From Leisingera sp. JC1 (lineage in GTDB: Bacteria; Pseudomonadota; Alphaproteobacteria; Rhodobacterales; Rhodobacteraceae): 64,000 nucleotides of DNA. Shown here one piece after another: positions 31,061 through 40,083 of this stretch. The stretch lies in NCBI RefSeq assembly GCF_001679925.1, contig NZ_LYUZ01000046.1, positions 1 through 64,000 on the forward strand, written 5' to 3'. Below the pieces are notes generated by a model. The model saw nothing but the letters and a program-made list of their open reading frames with translations, made no database searches and was not told where the DNA came from. Within the stretch, counting starts at the first letter, position 1. Each line of letters opens with the position of its first letter. The position numbers and the translations under genes were made by a program.

Positions 31061-34000
31061 ATGGCGATGGAAAAGACATTCAACGCGGCGGAAGCCGAAA
31101 GCCGCCTTTACAAGGCCTGGGAAGAGGCCGGTTGTTTCAAGGCAGGCGCCAACGCCAAGCCGGAAGCCTCCACCTATTGCATCATGATCCCGCCGCCGAA
31201 CGTCACCGGCGTACTGCACATGGGCCATGCCTTCAACAACACGCTGCAGGACATCCTGATCCGCTGGAAGCGGATGCAGGGCTTTGACACCCTTTGGCAG
31301 CCCGGCACCGACCACGCGGGTATCGCAACGCAAATGGTGGTGGAGCGCGAGCTGGCCAAGACCCAGCAGCCGTCGCGCCGCGAGCTGGGCCGCGAGAAAT
31401 TCCTGGAAAAGGTCTGGGAGTGGAAGGAAAAATCCGGCGGCACCATCGTTGAGCAGCTGAAACGCCTCGGCGCCTCCTGCGATTTCTCCCGCACCGCCTT
31501 CACCATGGCAGGCGCCCAGGGCGACACCCGCACCGGCCACGAGAACTCCCCCAATTTCCACGACGCCGTGATCAAGGTGTTTGTGGAGATGTACAACAAG
31601 GGGCTGATCTACCGCGGCAAGCGGCTGGTCAACTGGGACCCCCATTTCGAAACCGCGATTTCCGACCTTGAGGTCGAGAACATCGAGGTCGCAGGCCACA
31701 TGTGGCACTTCAAATACCCGCTGGCGGGCGGTGCCACCTACACTTACGTGGAGAAGGACGAGGACGGCAACGTCATCCTCGAAGAGGAGCGCGACTATAT
31801 CTCCATCGCCACCACACGGCCTGAAACCATGCTGGGCGACGGCGCGGTGGCTGTGCACCCCTCGGATGAGCGTTATGCCCCTATCGTCGGCAAGCTGTGT
31901 GAAATCCCGGTCGGCCCCAAGGAGCACCGCCGCCTGATCCCGATCATCACCGATGAATACCCGGACAAGGATTTCGGCTCCGGTGCGGTCAAGATCACCG
32001 GCGCGCATGATTTCAACGACTATCAGGTCGCCAAGCGCGGCGGCATCCCGATGTACCGCCTGATGGACATGCGCGGCCAGATGCGGGCCGACGGCGCGCC
32101 TTATGCAGAGGCCGCAGGCATTGCCATGGCCGTGGCCAAGGGCGAGCAGACCCTGACTGAGAACGAGGCTGATGCCGTCAACCTGGTGCCGGATGACCTG
32201 CGCGGGCTGGACCGGTTCGAGGCGCGCAAACTGGTGGTCGAGCAGATCACCAGCGAGGGCCTGGCGGTGATGCACAGAGTGACCAAGACCGATCCTGAGA
32301 CCGGCGAGGAGGTCCAGTTACAGGAGCCCTACGTCGAGAACAAGCCGATCATGCAGCCCTTCGGCGACCGCTCCAAGGTGGTGATCGAGCCGATGCTGAC
32401 CGACCAGTGGTTCGTGGACGCGGAAAAGGTTGTCGGCCCGGCGCTGGATGCAGTGAAGAACGGCGATGTGAAGATCCTGCCGGAAAGCGGCGAGAAGACC
32501 TATTATCACTGGCTGGAAAACATCGAGCCCTGGTGCATCTCGCGCCAGCTGTGGTGGGGCCATCAGATCCCGGTTTGGTACGGGCCGAGCATCCGCATGC
32601 TTGAAGAGCCTCTGACAATTACTAGGAACCCTGACCCCGATGACATCATCGTAAGGCCTGTGGAAAGTTACGAGACGATCTGGACCTACGACTATCAGGA
32701 GCCAATTGCGTTCTGCGCCGCGTCTGAAAATGAAGCCATTGCGCTGATGCATGAGTACTATGCAGCAGAAAACGCAAAGCTAAAGGAACGTGGCACCAGC
32801 CTCGGTGTGCTTGGCATGAAAATCATGCCCACCCCTTTGAAAGAGGAAGATCAAACACAGCCTCGTGGGGCCACTCTCAATCTCTGGCGCGACCCCGACG
32901 TGCTGGACACCTGGTTCTCTTCCGGTCTCTGGCCGATCGGCACGCTGGGCTGGCCGGAATGGACCGAGGACACCAAGAAATACTTCCCGACCTCGACCCT
33001 AGTCACCGGTCAGGACATTCTGTTCTTCTGGGTTGCCCGGATGATGATGATGCAGCTGGCGGTGCTGGACGAAAGCCTGCCAGTCAAGGAGCGCATCCCC
33101 TTCGACACCGTCTACCTGCACGGGCTGGTGCGCGATGCCAAAGGCAAGAAGATGTCGAAATCCACCGGCAACGTTGTGGACCCGCTGGAGATCATCGAGG
33201 AATTCGGCGCCGACGCGCTGCGCTTCTCCTCCGCTGCCATGGCCGCACTGGGCGGCGTGCTGAAGCTGGATATGGAGCGGCTCAAGGGCTACCGGAACTT
33301 TGGCACCAAACTGTGGAATGCGGTGAACTTTGCCCATTTCAACAACGTCTATGACGAAACCGTCCCGGCCTACGCCTGCCCGGACGCCAAGGCGGCCGTG
33401 AACCAGTGGATCATCGGCGAAACCGCCAAGGTGCGGGTGGAAGTGGACGCCGCGCTCGAAGCCTACCGCTTCAACGACGCGGCCAATGCGCTTTATGCCT
33501 TTGTCTGGGGCAAGGTCTGCGACTGGTATATCGAGCTGTCGAAACCCCTGTTCGGCTCCGAGGATGAGGCGGTGATCGCAGAGACCCGCCAGACGCTGGG
33601 CTGGGTGCTGGATCAGTGCATGATCCTGCTGCACCCGATCATGCCCTTCATCACCGAAGAGCTGTGGGGCAACACCGCCAAGCGCGAAAACATGCTGGTG
33701 CATGCTGAGTGGCCCACCTACGGCACTGAGCTGGTGAACGCCGAGGCCGATGCCGAGATGAACTGGGTGATCACCGCGATTGAGAACATCCGCTCCACCC
33801 GCGCGCAGATGCATGTGCCGGCCGGTGCCAAGATCCCGATGGTCGTCACCGAATTCTCCGATCAGGCGCGCGCCGCCTGGGAGAAGAACGAGGCGATGAT
33901 CCAGAAACTGGCCCGCATCACTTCGCTGGAACAGGTGGACAGCTTCCCCAAGGGCTGCGCATCGGTGGCCGCACCCGGTGCCTCCTTTGGCCTGCCGCTG

Positions 34001-34222
34001 GCGGATGTGATCGACGTGGATGCGGAAAAGGCGCGTCTGGAGAAAACCCTGGGCAAGCTGGCCAAGGAACTGGGCGGTCTGCGCGGACGGTTGAACAACC
34101 CGAAATTCGCGGCCTCCGCGCCGGAAGAGGTTGTGGCGGAAGCCCGCGAGAACCTGGCGGCACGCGAGGAAGAGGAAGCCAAGGTCAAGGAAGCGCTGGC
34201 ACGTCTTGCCGAGATCGGCTGA
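31061..34222 (+). CDS. valS: Valyl-tRNA synthetase, with an unusual insert
   Basis: 1053-residue class Ia synthetase charging tRNA-Val. HMGH is at residues 53-56 (HIGH motif), KMSKS at 697-701, the editing domain lies between ([10 protein letters not shown]), and a C-terminal coiled coil ([32 protein letters not shown]) is complete. Between [12 protein letters not shown] and [10 protein letters not shown] there are about 100 residues, where I expect roughly 40, and the corresponding DNA (32641-32880) is AT-richer than its flanks. AGGA lies 8 nt before the ATG. Terminator follows. Confidence 0.97.
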   Translation: MAMEKTFNAAEAESRLYKAWEEAGCFKAGANAKPEASTYCIMIPPPNVTGVLHMGHAFNNTLQDILIRWKRMQGFDTLWQPGTDHAGIATQMVVERELAKTQQPSRRELGREKFLEKVWEWKEKSGGTIVEQLKRLGASCDFSRTAFTMAGAQGDTRTGHENSPNFHDAVIKVFVEMYNKGLIYRGKRLVNWDPHFETAISDLEVENIEVAGHMWHFKYPLAGGATYTYVEKDEDGNVILEEERDYISIATTRPETMLGDGAVAVHPSDERYAPIVGKLCEIPVGPKEHRRLIPIITDEYPDKDFGSGAVKITGAHDFNDYQVAKRGGIPMYRLMDMRGQMRADGAPYAEAAGIAMAVAKGEQTLTENEADAVNLVPDDLRGLDRFEARKLVVEQITSEGLAVMHRVTKTDPETGEEVQLQEPYVENKPIMQPFGDRSKVVIEPMLTDQWFVDAEKVVGPALDAVKNGDVKILPESGEKTYYHWLENIEPWCISRQLWWGHQIPVWYGPSIRMLEEPLTITRNPDPDDIIVRPVESYETIWTYDYQEPIAFCAASENEAIALMHEYYAAENAKLKERGTSLGVLGMKIMPTPLKEEDQTQPRGATLNLWRDPDVLDTWFSSGLWPIGTLGWPEWTEDTKKYFPTSTLVTGQDILFFWVARMMMMQLAVLDESLPVKERIPFDTVYLHGLVRDAKGKKMSKSTGNVVDPLEIIEEFGADALRFSSAAMAALGGVLKLDMERLKGYRNFGTKLWNAVNFAHFNNVYDETVPAYACPDAKAAVNQWIIGETAKVRVEVDAALEAYRFNDAANALYAFVWGKVCDWYIELSKPLFGSEDEAVIAETRQTLGWVLDQCMILLHPIMPFITEELWGNTAKRENMLVHAEWPTYGTELVNAEADAEMNWVITAIENIRSTRAQMHVPAGAKIPMVVTEFSDQARAAWEKNEAMIQKLARITSLEQVDSFPKGCASVAAPGASFGLPLADVIDVDAEKARLEKTLGKLAKELGGLRGRLNNPKFAASAPEEVVAEARENLAAREEEEAKVKEALARLAEIG

Positions 34223-34243
34223 TCCCGCTGAAAAACACCTTCG

Positions 34244-34273
34244 AAACGCCCGCCCCTTCGGCGGGCGTTTTGC
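34244..34273 (+). terminator. Rho-independent terminator of valS
   Basis: 9-bp stem (34246-34254 with 34260-34268) and a T run, 24 bp after the valS stop. Confidence 0.9.
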
Positions 34274-34405
34274 TGTTCGCTGCAGCGTGTTGAAACCATT
34301 CTGATTTTCATCAGTACGGGGAAATTCCTGGTAACCGCCCCATTGTCTTTGCGGCGGTTTTGTATCAGCCTGCCGTCAACCATAAGAACAAGGGAGGCTG
34401 CAGCC

Positions 34406-34714
34406 ATGCCCAATGAAACCACCCCCAAGGGATACTGGGTGGCCCATGTGGATGTGAACGACATGGAGCGCTATCAAGCCTATATCAAGGCAGCGCGGCC
34501 GGTGCTGGAGGAGTACGAAGCCAAGTTCCTGATCCGCGGCGGCGAGCGGGAAGTGCGTGAAGGCGCGTTCAAGGCCCGCACCGTTGTCCTTGAATTCAAG
34601 GATTTCGAAACCGCTAAAGCCTGCTATGATTCCGTGGCTTATCAGAACGCCAAGGCCTTTCGCGATCTGGTCTCGACGGGTGATATGCACATCATCGAAG
34701 GGTACGGCGGCTGA
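34406..34714 (+). CDS. DUF1330 family protein
   Basis: 102-residue single-domain protein of the DUF1330 (dimeric alpha-beta barrel) family: PKGYWVAHVDVNDMERYQAYIKAARPVLEEYEAKFLIRGGERE and a late SVAYQNAKAFRDLVSTGDMHIIEGY are the typical blocks. Function not established. GGGAGG precedes the ATG at 34406. Precedes two TerB-like genes by 36 bp and may be their first cistron. Confidence 0.88.
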   Translation: MPNETTPKGYWVAHVDVNDMERYQAYIKAARPVLEEYEAKFLIRGGEREVREGAFKARTVVLEFKDFETAKACYDSVAYQNAKAFRDLVSTGDMHIIEGYGG

Positions 34715-34750
34715 AGCCGTCTGCCCTGCTGCTCTGCCAGAGGTCTGCCG

Positions 34751-35218
34751 ATGCCCTTGCTCAAGAAATTCTTTCAAGCGTTCCGCCCGTCTGAGCCGCC
34801 CGCCCTTCCCGACCCGGATGCCGAACTGGCGCTGGGGGCGCTTTTGGTGCGGGTGGCGCAATCAGACCGTGACTACAAGCTGGAGGAGATCAGCCTGATC
34901 GACCGGATCCTGGCGCGGCTTTACCAGCACAACGCGATTGAGGCCGCCAAGGTGCGCGCCACCTGCGAAAAACTGCACGCCGCGGCCCCCGAGACCGACA
35001 CTTTTGGCAGGCTGATCCGCGAAACCACGGGGCTGGAGGAACGGCTGGCAGCGCTGGATGCGCTGTGGGAAGTCGTGCTGGCGGACGGCAATGAGCATGA
35101 AGGCGAAATCACCATCATCGAAGACGCCCGCAAGGCGATGGGCCTTTCCTATTCCGACAGCCAGAAGGCGCGCGCCCGCGCGGTGGCGAAATCCCCCCCC
35201 ACAGCGGAGGACAGCTGA
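34751..35218 (+). CDS. TerB-like family protein 1
   Basis: 155-residue all-helical protein of the TerB-like fold (tellurite-resistance TerB superfamily). LALGALLVRVAQSDRDYKLEEISLIDRIL and LDALWEVVLADGNEHEGEITIIEDARKAMGLS form two acidic helical repeats with possible metal-binding Asp and Glu. AGAGGT precedes the ATG. Overlaps TerB-like 2 in a TGATG junction. Such genes are common in Rhodobacterales and are not evidence of tellurite resistance by themselves. Confidence 0.85.
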   Translation: MPLLKKFFQAFRPSEPPALPDPDAELALGALLVRVAQSDRDYKLEEISLIDRILARLYQHNAIEAAKVRATCEKLHAAAPETDTFGRLIRETTGLEERLAALDALWEVVLADGNEHEGEITIIEDARKAMGLSYSDSQKARARAVAKSPPTAEDS

Positions 35219-35658
35219 TGTTCAAGGAACTGCTGAACCGGCTGCTGGAGCCAGCGCCCGCGCAGCTGGACGACGAAGGTGCAAAACTGGCACTGACGGC
35301 GCTGCTGGTGCGGATTGCCCGCTCAGACCACAATTATTCCGAGGTGGAGAAGGACCGCATCGACCGCATCCTGACCACCCGGTACGGGCTGGACACCGGC
35401 GGTGCGCTGATCCTGCGCGAACAGGCTGAGGCGATGGAGGCCGAGGCGCCGGATACCGTCCGCTTCACCCGCGCCATCAAGGATGCGGTGGCTTATGAGG
35501 ACCGCACTGGCGTGATTGAGGCGCTTTGGCAGGTCGCGCTGGCCGACGGGCACCGGGACGCAAACGAAGACGCGCTGCTGCGGCTGTCTGCCAGCCTGCT
35601 GGGGGTTTCGGACGTGGACAGCGCCATGGCGCGCAAACGGGCGGAGGCGGCGAAATGA
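35218..35658 (+). CDS. TerB-like family protein 2
   Basis: 146-residue tandem paralogue of the preceding gene: KLALTALLVRIARSDHNYSEVEKDRIDRILTTRYGL and VIEALWQVALADGHRDANEDALLRLSASLLGVS align with TerB-like 1 end to end, indicating duplication. Start overlaps the previous stop and its own stop overlaps the next start (ATGA), so the three genes are translationally coupled. Likely cytoplasmic; function unknown. Confidence 0.85.
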   Translation: MFKELLNRLLEPAPAQLDDEGAKLALTALLVRIARSDHNYSEVEKDRIDRILTTRYGLDTGGALILREQAEAMEAEAPDTVRFTRAIKDAVAYEDRTGVIEALWQVALADGHRDANEDALLRLSASLLGVSDVDSAMARKRAEAAK

Positions 35659-36428
35659 TTGCCCATCTAGGCATGTATGACCGCCCGGAAACCGCAGCGG
35701 CCAACGATAAACTCTGGGCGGAGATCCGCAAACACCTGAGCGGCGGTCCGGATGAGCTGACCCGCGGCGCCGATTTCTGGCAGGTCTGGAAATCCCCGGA
35801 TCTGCTGCTGTCGCAAACCTGCGGCTGCCCCTACCGCACCCGGCTTTATGGCGAGGTGGAACTTGTGGGCACACCCGACTACGGCCTGCCCGGCTGTGAG
35901 CCGGGCTATTACAACAGCGTCTTTGTCGCCCGGCAGGAAGACGCAGGCCAGCCGATCTCTGCCTTTGGCGGGCGCCGGTTTGCCTACAACGAATCCCTGT
36001 CGCAATCAGGCTGGGCCGCGCCGATGGTGCATCTGCACGACCGCAGCATTCTGCCCGGTGCACTGGTCGAAACCGGCGGTCACCGGCTGTCTGCCGAAGC
36101 AGTTGCCGAAGGCCGTGCCGATTTCGCCTCGCTCGATGCGCTGACATGGGAACTCATCCGCGAGCACGACGCATTTGCTGCCGGCCTGTGCGAGATCGAG
36201 CGCACAGAACCGACACCCACCCTGCCCTATATCACCGCCCTTGGCCGGGATACGGGTGAACTGTTCACTGCCATTGAAACCGCCATCCGGGAATTGGATG
36301 CGGAGACCAAGGCGTGTTTGCATCTGAAAGGCCTCGTGCAGTTTACCCCCAGCGACTATCTGGCGGTGCCGACCCCGCCCGGCCCGGTGCTGACCGAACA
36401 GCGCATCCGCGCGGCGGAGCTGACGTAG
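35655..36428 (+). CDS. PhnD-like phosphate/phosphonate-binding-type protein without signal peptide
   Basis: 257-residue protein with the periplasmic-binding fold of the PhnD/SsuA-type family: IAHLGMYDRPETAAANDKLW at the start, SQTCGCPYRT, PGYYNSVFVARQ, GRRFAYNESLSQSG and RADFASLDALTWELIREHD resemble phosphonate-binding proteins. It begins directly with the first strand and shows no signal peptide, so as written it stays in the cytoplasm. ATGA overlap with TerB-like 2. No ABC transporter for phosphonates is adjacent. Confidence 0.75.
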   Translation: MIAHLGMYDRPETAAANDKLWAEIRKHLSGGPDELTRGADFWQVWKSPDLLLSQTCGCPYRTRLYGEVELVGTPDYGLPGCEPGYYNSVFVARQEDAGQPISAFGGRRFAYNESLSQSGWAAPMVHLHDRSILPGALVETGGHRLSAEAVAEGRADFASLDALTWELIREHDAFAAGLCEIERTEPTPTLPYITALGRDTGELFTAIETAIRELDAETKACLHLKGLVQFTPSDYLAVPTPPGPVLTEQRIRAAELT

Positions 36429-36562
36429 CGCCCCTTCCGAAATGTGCCGCCGGACCCGCCATTTTGACACCTCAGGTGCCAGCTTGTGCGGTTTGAACGT
36501 TGCATTCGGTCTTTTTTTCGGTCCAATAAGAACGAATTTCCACTCACAGGGACAAAGACACC

Positions 36563-37342
36563 TTGACCGATACAACGCCCGTTCTGCAAATCCGCGGCCT
36601 GCATAAATCCTATGGCGAGCTGGAAGTGATCAAAGGCGTCGACATCACCGCCAGGAAGGGCGACGTGGTGTCGCTGATCGGGTCCTCGGGGTCTGGAAAG
36701 TCCACTTTGCTGCGCTGCTGCAACCTTCTGGAAGACAGCCAGCAGGGTGAAATCCTGTTCAAGGGCGAGCCGATTACCTGGACCGGCCAGGGTCTGGCGC
36801 GCCGTCCGGCCGACGCCAAGCAGGTTCTGCGCATCCGTACCAACCTTTCGATGGTGTTCCAGCAGTTCAATCTTTGGGCCCATATGACCATCCTGCAAAA
36901 CGTGATGGAGGCGCCGGTCACCGTGCTGGGCCGCGACAAGGCCGAGGTCGAGGAGAAGGCCCGCTATTACCTGGCCAAGGTCGGCATCGGCGACAAATGC
37001 GACGTCTACCCGGCGCAGCTGTCCGGCGGCCAGCAACAGCGCGCGGCGATTGCCCGGGGCCTGTGCATGGAGCCCGAGGCGCTGCTGTTCGACGAACCCA
37101 CGTCTGCGCTGGACCCTGAGCTGGAGCAGGAAGTCGTGAAGGTGATCAAGGATCTGGCCGCCGAAGGCCGCACCATGCTGATCGTGACCCACGACATGAA
37201 GATGGCGGCTGATGTGTCCAGCCACGTGGTGTTCCTGCACCAGGGCCTGATCGAGGAAGAAGGCACGCCGGATGACGTCTTTGGCGGCACCCGCTCCGAA
37301 CGGTTGCGCGCGTTCTTGTCATCTACCCGCCACGAGCAATAA
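36563..37342 (+). CDS. Amino-acid-type ABC transporter ATP-binding protein
   Basis: 259-residue ATPase of the polar amino acid (HisP/ArtP-like) transporter class. Walker A GSSGSGKST at residues 40-48, signature LSGGQQQRAAIARG, Walker B ALLFDEPTSALDPE and the H-loop VTHDMK are all present. The only sensible start is TTG at 36563, with AGGGAC somewhat far upstream; no ATG or GTG exists before the first strand. First gene of a four-gene transporter operon. Confidence 0.93.
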   Translation: MTDTTPVLQIRGLHKSYGELEVIKGVDITARKGDVVSLIGSSGSGKSTLLRCCNLLEDSQQGEILFKGEPITWTGQGLARRPADAKQVLRIRTNLSMVFQQFNLWAHMTILQNVMEAPVTVLGRDKAEVEEKARYYLAKVGIGDKCDVYPAQLSGGQQQRAAIARGLCMEPEALLFDEPTSALDPELEQEVVKVIKDLAAEGRTMLIVTHDMKMAADVSSHVVFLHQGLIEEEGTPDDVFGGTRSERLRAFLSSTRHEQ

Positions 37343-37381
37343 TAACGAAGTCAATAACCAACCAAAAATGGGAGTAACTTG

Positions 37382-38089
37382 ATGAAATCTCTGATCCTTG
37401 GCACCGCCGCCCTGGCGCTGACCGCGGGCATGGGCCTGGCGGACACCGTGCGCCTGGGCACCGAAGGCGCCTATGCGCCGTGGAACTTCGTCAACGACGC
37501 CGGCGAGATCGACGGCTTCGAGCGCGAACTGGGCGATGAGCTGTGCAAGCGCGCCGAACTGACCTGCGAGTGGGTCAAGAACGACTGGGATTCGATCATT
37601 CCGAACCTGGTTTCCGGCAACTACGACACCATCATCGCCGGCATGTCGATCACCGACGAGCGCGACGAAGTCATTGACTTCACCCAGCCCTACACGCCGC
37701 CGGATCCGTCCGCCTATGTGGCGCAGTCGGCTGACGTCGACCTGGCAGGCGGCGTGATCGCGGCCCAGGCCACCACCATCCAGGCGGCCTTCATCGCCGA
37801 GCAGGGCTGGACCCTGGTCGAATTCGCAACCCCGGAAGAAACCGTCGCAGCCGTGCGCAACGGCGAAGCTGACGCGGTTCTGGCCGATAAGAGCTTCCTC
37901 GACACCGTGGTTGGCGACGACCTGGTGATGCTGGAGAAATCCGAATCGCTGGGCGGCGGCGTTGGCATGGGCTTCCGCGAGTCGGATGCAGAACTGCGCG
38001 GCAAGTTCGACGCGGCAATCCAGTCGATGAAAGACGACGGCTCGCTGAACGAACTGATCGCCAAGTGGGAAGTGTCCTCCCAGTGGTAA
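37382..38089 (+). CDS. Amino-acid-type ABC transporter substrate-binding protein
   Basis: 235-residue periplasmic binding protein of solute-binding family 3. N-terminal signal peptide (MKSLILGTAALALTAGMGLA, cleavage about residue 20), then TVRLGTEGAYAPWNFVNDAGEIDGFERELGDELCKRAELTCEWV, the classic family-3 start. NYDTIIAGMSITDERDEVIDFTQPY is the ligand region. The acidic pocket pattern suggests a basic amino acid or amine (arginine, ornithine, histidine or opine type), which is inference. ATG at 37382 with GGGAG upstream. A hairpin follows before the permeases. Confidence 0.93.
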   Translation: MKSLILGTAALALTAGMGLADTVRLGTEGAYAPWNFVNDAGEIDGFERELGDELCKRAELTCEWVKNDWDSIIPNLVSGNYDTIIAGMSITDERDEVIDFTQPYTPPDPSAYVAQSADVDLAGGVIAAQATTIQAAFIAEQGWTLVEFATPEETVAAVRNGEADAVLADKSFLDTVVGDDLVMLEKSESLGGGVGMGFRESDAELRGKFDAAIQSMKDDGSLNELIAKWEVSSQW

Positions 38090-38115
38090 TCTGATCCTGT
38101 TTCAGGATCTTGCAG

Positions 38116-38139
38116 GCCCGCGTGTCGCGGCACGCGGGC
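38116..38139 (+). terminator. Intra-operon hairpin after the binding-protein gene
   Basis: 9-bp perfect stem (38116-38124 with 38131-38139) between the abundant binding protein and the permease genes, with a weak T tract. Probably reduces or processes permease mRNA, as in many binding-protein operons. Confidence 0.65.
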
Positions 38140-38200
38140 CTCATTCATTCGCTTCCGGCGCCCAAGGCCCCGGGCGTGAGCTCAGAAAGACAGGGTACAT

Positions 38201-39085
38201 ATGTTTTCCTATTGCACGGACCCATCCACGCTTGAGGGGCTGAGCTGGCTCAGCTGCTACCTGACCACCGGCAAGCATGTGAACCTTTACATCTCGGTCT
38301 TTGTGGTGCTGACCCTGCTGGCGATCACCGCGCCGGTTGCACTGCTGTTCGGTTTCGGCGCTGCCAGTGCTGCCCGCTCGAAGTTCCTGCCACTGCGCTG
38401 GTTCGGCAAGGGCTACACCAGCATCGTGCGCGGCGTGCCGGACATTGCCTTCTTCCTGTTCTTCGTCATCGCGCTTGATCAAGCGTTTGAATGGATGCGC
38501 CACAAGGTGAAATGCCCCGACTGGGATCAGCCGATCCGCCAGGGTATCGACTTTGTGGTCTGCGACGCGGCCAAGCTGCCGCTCTCCACCTCGCCGCAAT
38601 GGGTGCATGAGACCTACGGCTTCTTCCTGGCGGTGCTGACCTTCTCCATCGTCTTTGGCGCTTTTGCCGCCAACGTCCTTTACGGTGCCATGCGCGCCGT
38701 GCCGCGCGCCCAGATCGAAACCGCCGAGGCCTATGGCATGACCCACCGCCAGGCGTTCTGGCGCATTCTGGTGCCGCAGATGTGGGTCTATGCCCTGCCC
38801 GGCCTGTCCAACCTGTGGATGGTGCTGATCAAATCCACGCCGCTCTTGTTCCTGCTGGGGGTTGAGGACATCGTCTATTGGGCGCGCGAACTGGGCGGCA
38901 CCAAGACTGCACGCTTCACCGATTACCCGCACCCGAACTGGCATGTCTGGTATTTCGCGGCGCTGCTGGTGTTCTACCTCTGCTTCACCAAAGTCTCCGA
39001 GATTGTTTTGGACCGCATCATGACCCGCCTGACCAAGGGCCAGGCCACCGCAGCAGGTGAAGCACAAAGAAAGGCAGCGGCATGA
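38201..39085 (+). CDS. Amino-acid-type ABC transporter permease 1
   Basis: 294-residue inner membrane permease with about five helices and the EAA loop ETAEAYGMTHRQAFWRILVPQMW, which contacts the ATPase. The segment GYTSIVRGVPDIAFFLFF is typical of the HisQ/ArtQ family. A 40-residue hydrophilic region (KVKCPDWDQPIRQGIDFVVCD) after helix 3 is longer than in enteric homologues. Overlaps permease 2 by 4 bases. Confidence 0.92.
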   Translation: MFSYCTDPSTLEGLSWLSCYLTTGKHVNLYISVFVVLTLLAITAPVALLFGFGAASAARSKFLPLRWFGKGYTSIVRGVPDIAFFLFFVIALDQAFEWMRHKVKCPDWDQPIRQGIDFVVCDAAKLPLSTSPQWVHETYGFFLAVLTFSIVFGAFAANVLYGAMRAVPRAQIETAEAYGMTHRQAFWRILVPQMWVYALPGLSNLWMVLIKSTPLLFLLGVEDIVYWARELGGTKTARFTDYPHPNWHVWYFAALLVFYLCFTKVSEIVLDRIMTRLTKGQATAAGEAQRKAAA

Positions 39086-39888
39086 GTTGCGTTGAAACCA
39101 TCCAGGCCTATGCCTTCCGCTCCCTGGGCTTTGGCGAACGGCTGCTGCCGCGCGGCGAATATACCCTGTGCGAGCATTTCACCCTGATCGGCTCCGGCCT
39201 GATCTGGAACGTCTATTTCGGCGCGCTGGCGCTGCTGACCGGCTTCTTCCTTGCAATGGCATTGGCAGTCGGCAAGTCCAGCCCCAACCCGCTGTGGCGC
39301 AAGCCCGCGGAGTGGTTCATCTTCGTGTTCCGCGGCAGCCCGCTGTTCATCCAGTTCTTCTTCGCCTACGCCTGTTTCCTCAGCCTTAAGGGCGTCTCCA
39401 GCTTCTTTGACCCGTTCACCTCCGCCTGGCTGGGGGCGCTGGTCGTGCTGTTCTGCAATACCGCGGCCTACTCGGGCGAGATCTTTTACGGCGCGCTCCT
39501 GTCGATCCCCAAGGGCGATATCGAGGCCGCCGACGCCTATGGCATGACCGGCTGGAACCGCTTCCGCCGCATCACCTTCCCGACCATGCTGCGGCTTGCC
39601 TGGCCTGCCTACACCAACGAGGCGATCTTCCTGTTCCACGCAACCACGCTGGTGTTCTTTTCCGGCTTCCCGGCCTGGCGGCAGCAGGGCGACGCGCTTT
39701 ATTACGCCAGCTATTTCGCGGACAAGACCTTCAACCCGTTTGTCCCCTACCCGATCCTGGCCTTCTACTTCATACTGCTGACGCTGGTGATCATTTCCCT
39801 GTTCGGCTTTGTGAACCGGCGGCTGAACCGCCACCTGCCGCAAGAACGGCGCGCCAAGCCGAGGCTGAGGATCAGCCTGATCCGTTAA
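39082..39888 (+). CDS. Amino-acid-type ABC transporter permease 2
   Basis: 268-residue partner permease with the EAA loop EAADAYGMTGWNRFRRITFPTMLR and FVFRGSPLFIQFFFAY, typical of HisM/ArtM. Together with permease 1 it forms the heterodimeric channel. ATGA overlap with the preceding gene; a strong terminator follows the stop. Confidence 0.92.
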   Translation: MSCVETIQAYAFRSLGFGERLLPRGEYTLCEHFTLIGSGLIWNVYFGALALLTGFFLAMALAVGKSSPNPLWRKPAEWFIFVFRGSPLFIQFFFAYACFLSLKGVSSFFDPFTSAWLGALVVLFCNTAAYSGEIFYGALLSIPKGDIEAADAYGMTGWNRFRRITFPTMLRLAWPAYTNEAIFLFHATTLVFFSGFPAWRQQGDALYYASYFADKTFNPFVPYPILAFYFILLTLVIISLFGFVNRRLNRHLPQERRAKPRLRISLIR

Positions 39889-39892
39889 TCAC

Positions 39893-39926
39893 AAAATGGC
39901 TCCTTCGGGAGCCATTTTTGTTTTGA
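39893..39926 (+). terminator. Rho-independent terminator of the ABC transporter operon
   Basis: 11-bp stem (39893-39903 with 39908-39918), TTCG tetraloop and T-rich tail directly after the last permease gene. Confidence 0.93.
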
Positions 39927-40012
39927 ACAAAGCTGCGGCCAGCTGCTCCGCTTGGCCTGATGCGCCCGCCAGCACTGGCAATCCACCAGCGGTGCGGCCA
40001 CCGCACCAAACT

Positions 40013-40022
40013 TTTGATCAAA
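40013..40022. promoter_or_regulatory. TTTGATCAAA palindrome upstream of the first glutamine-synthetase-like gene
   Basis: Same 10-bp palindrome as at 41468-41477 before the amidotransferase gene. It lies 62 bp before the start at 40084. Candidate operator of a shared regulator. Confidence 0.5.
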
Positions 40023-40083
40023 TTATCTTGGCGAATGGATTTCCATAGGCTAGGGTTGGCGCAACGCACTTATGGAGCCCCAA

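Noticed and set aside
30983-32275. 430-residue minus-strand frame opposite valS
   Set aside because: Antisense shadow of valS; no recognisable protein features.
34751-36428. Tellurite-resistance operon
   Set aside because: Only TerB-like proteins are present; TerC, TerD, TerZ or other Ter proteins are absent, so resistance cannot be claimed.
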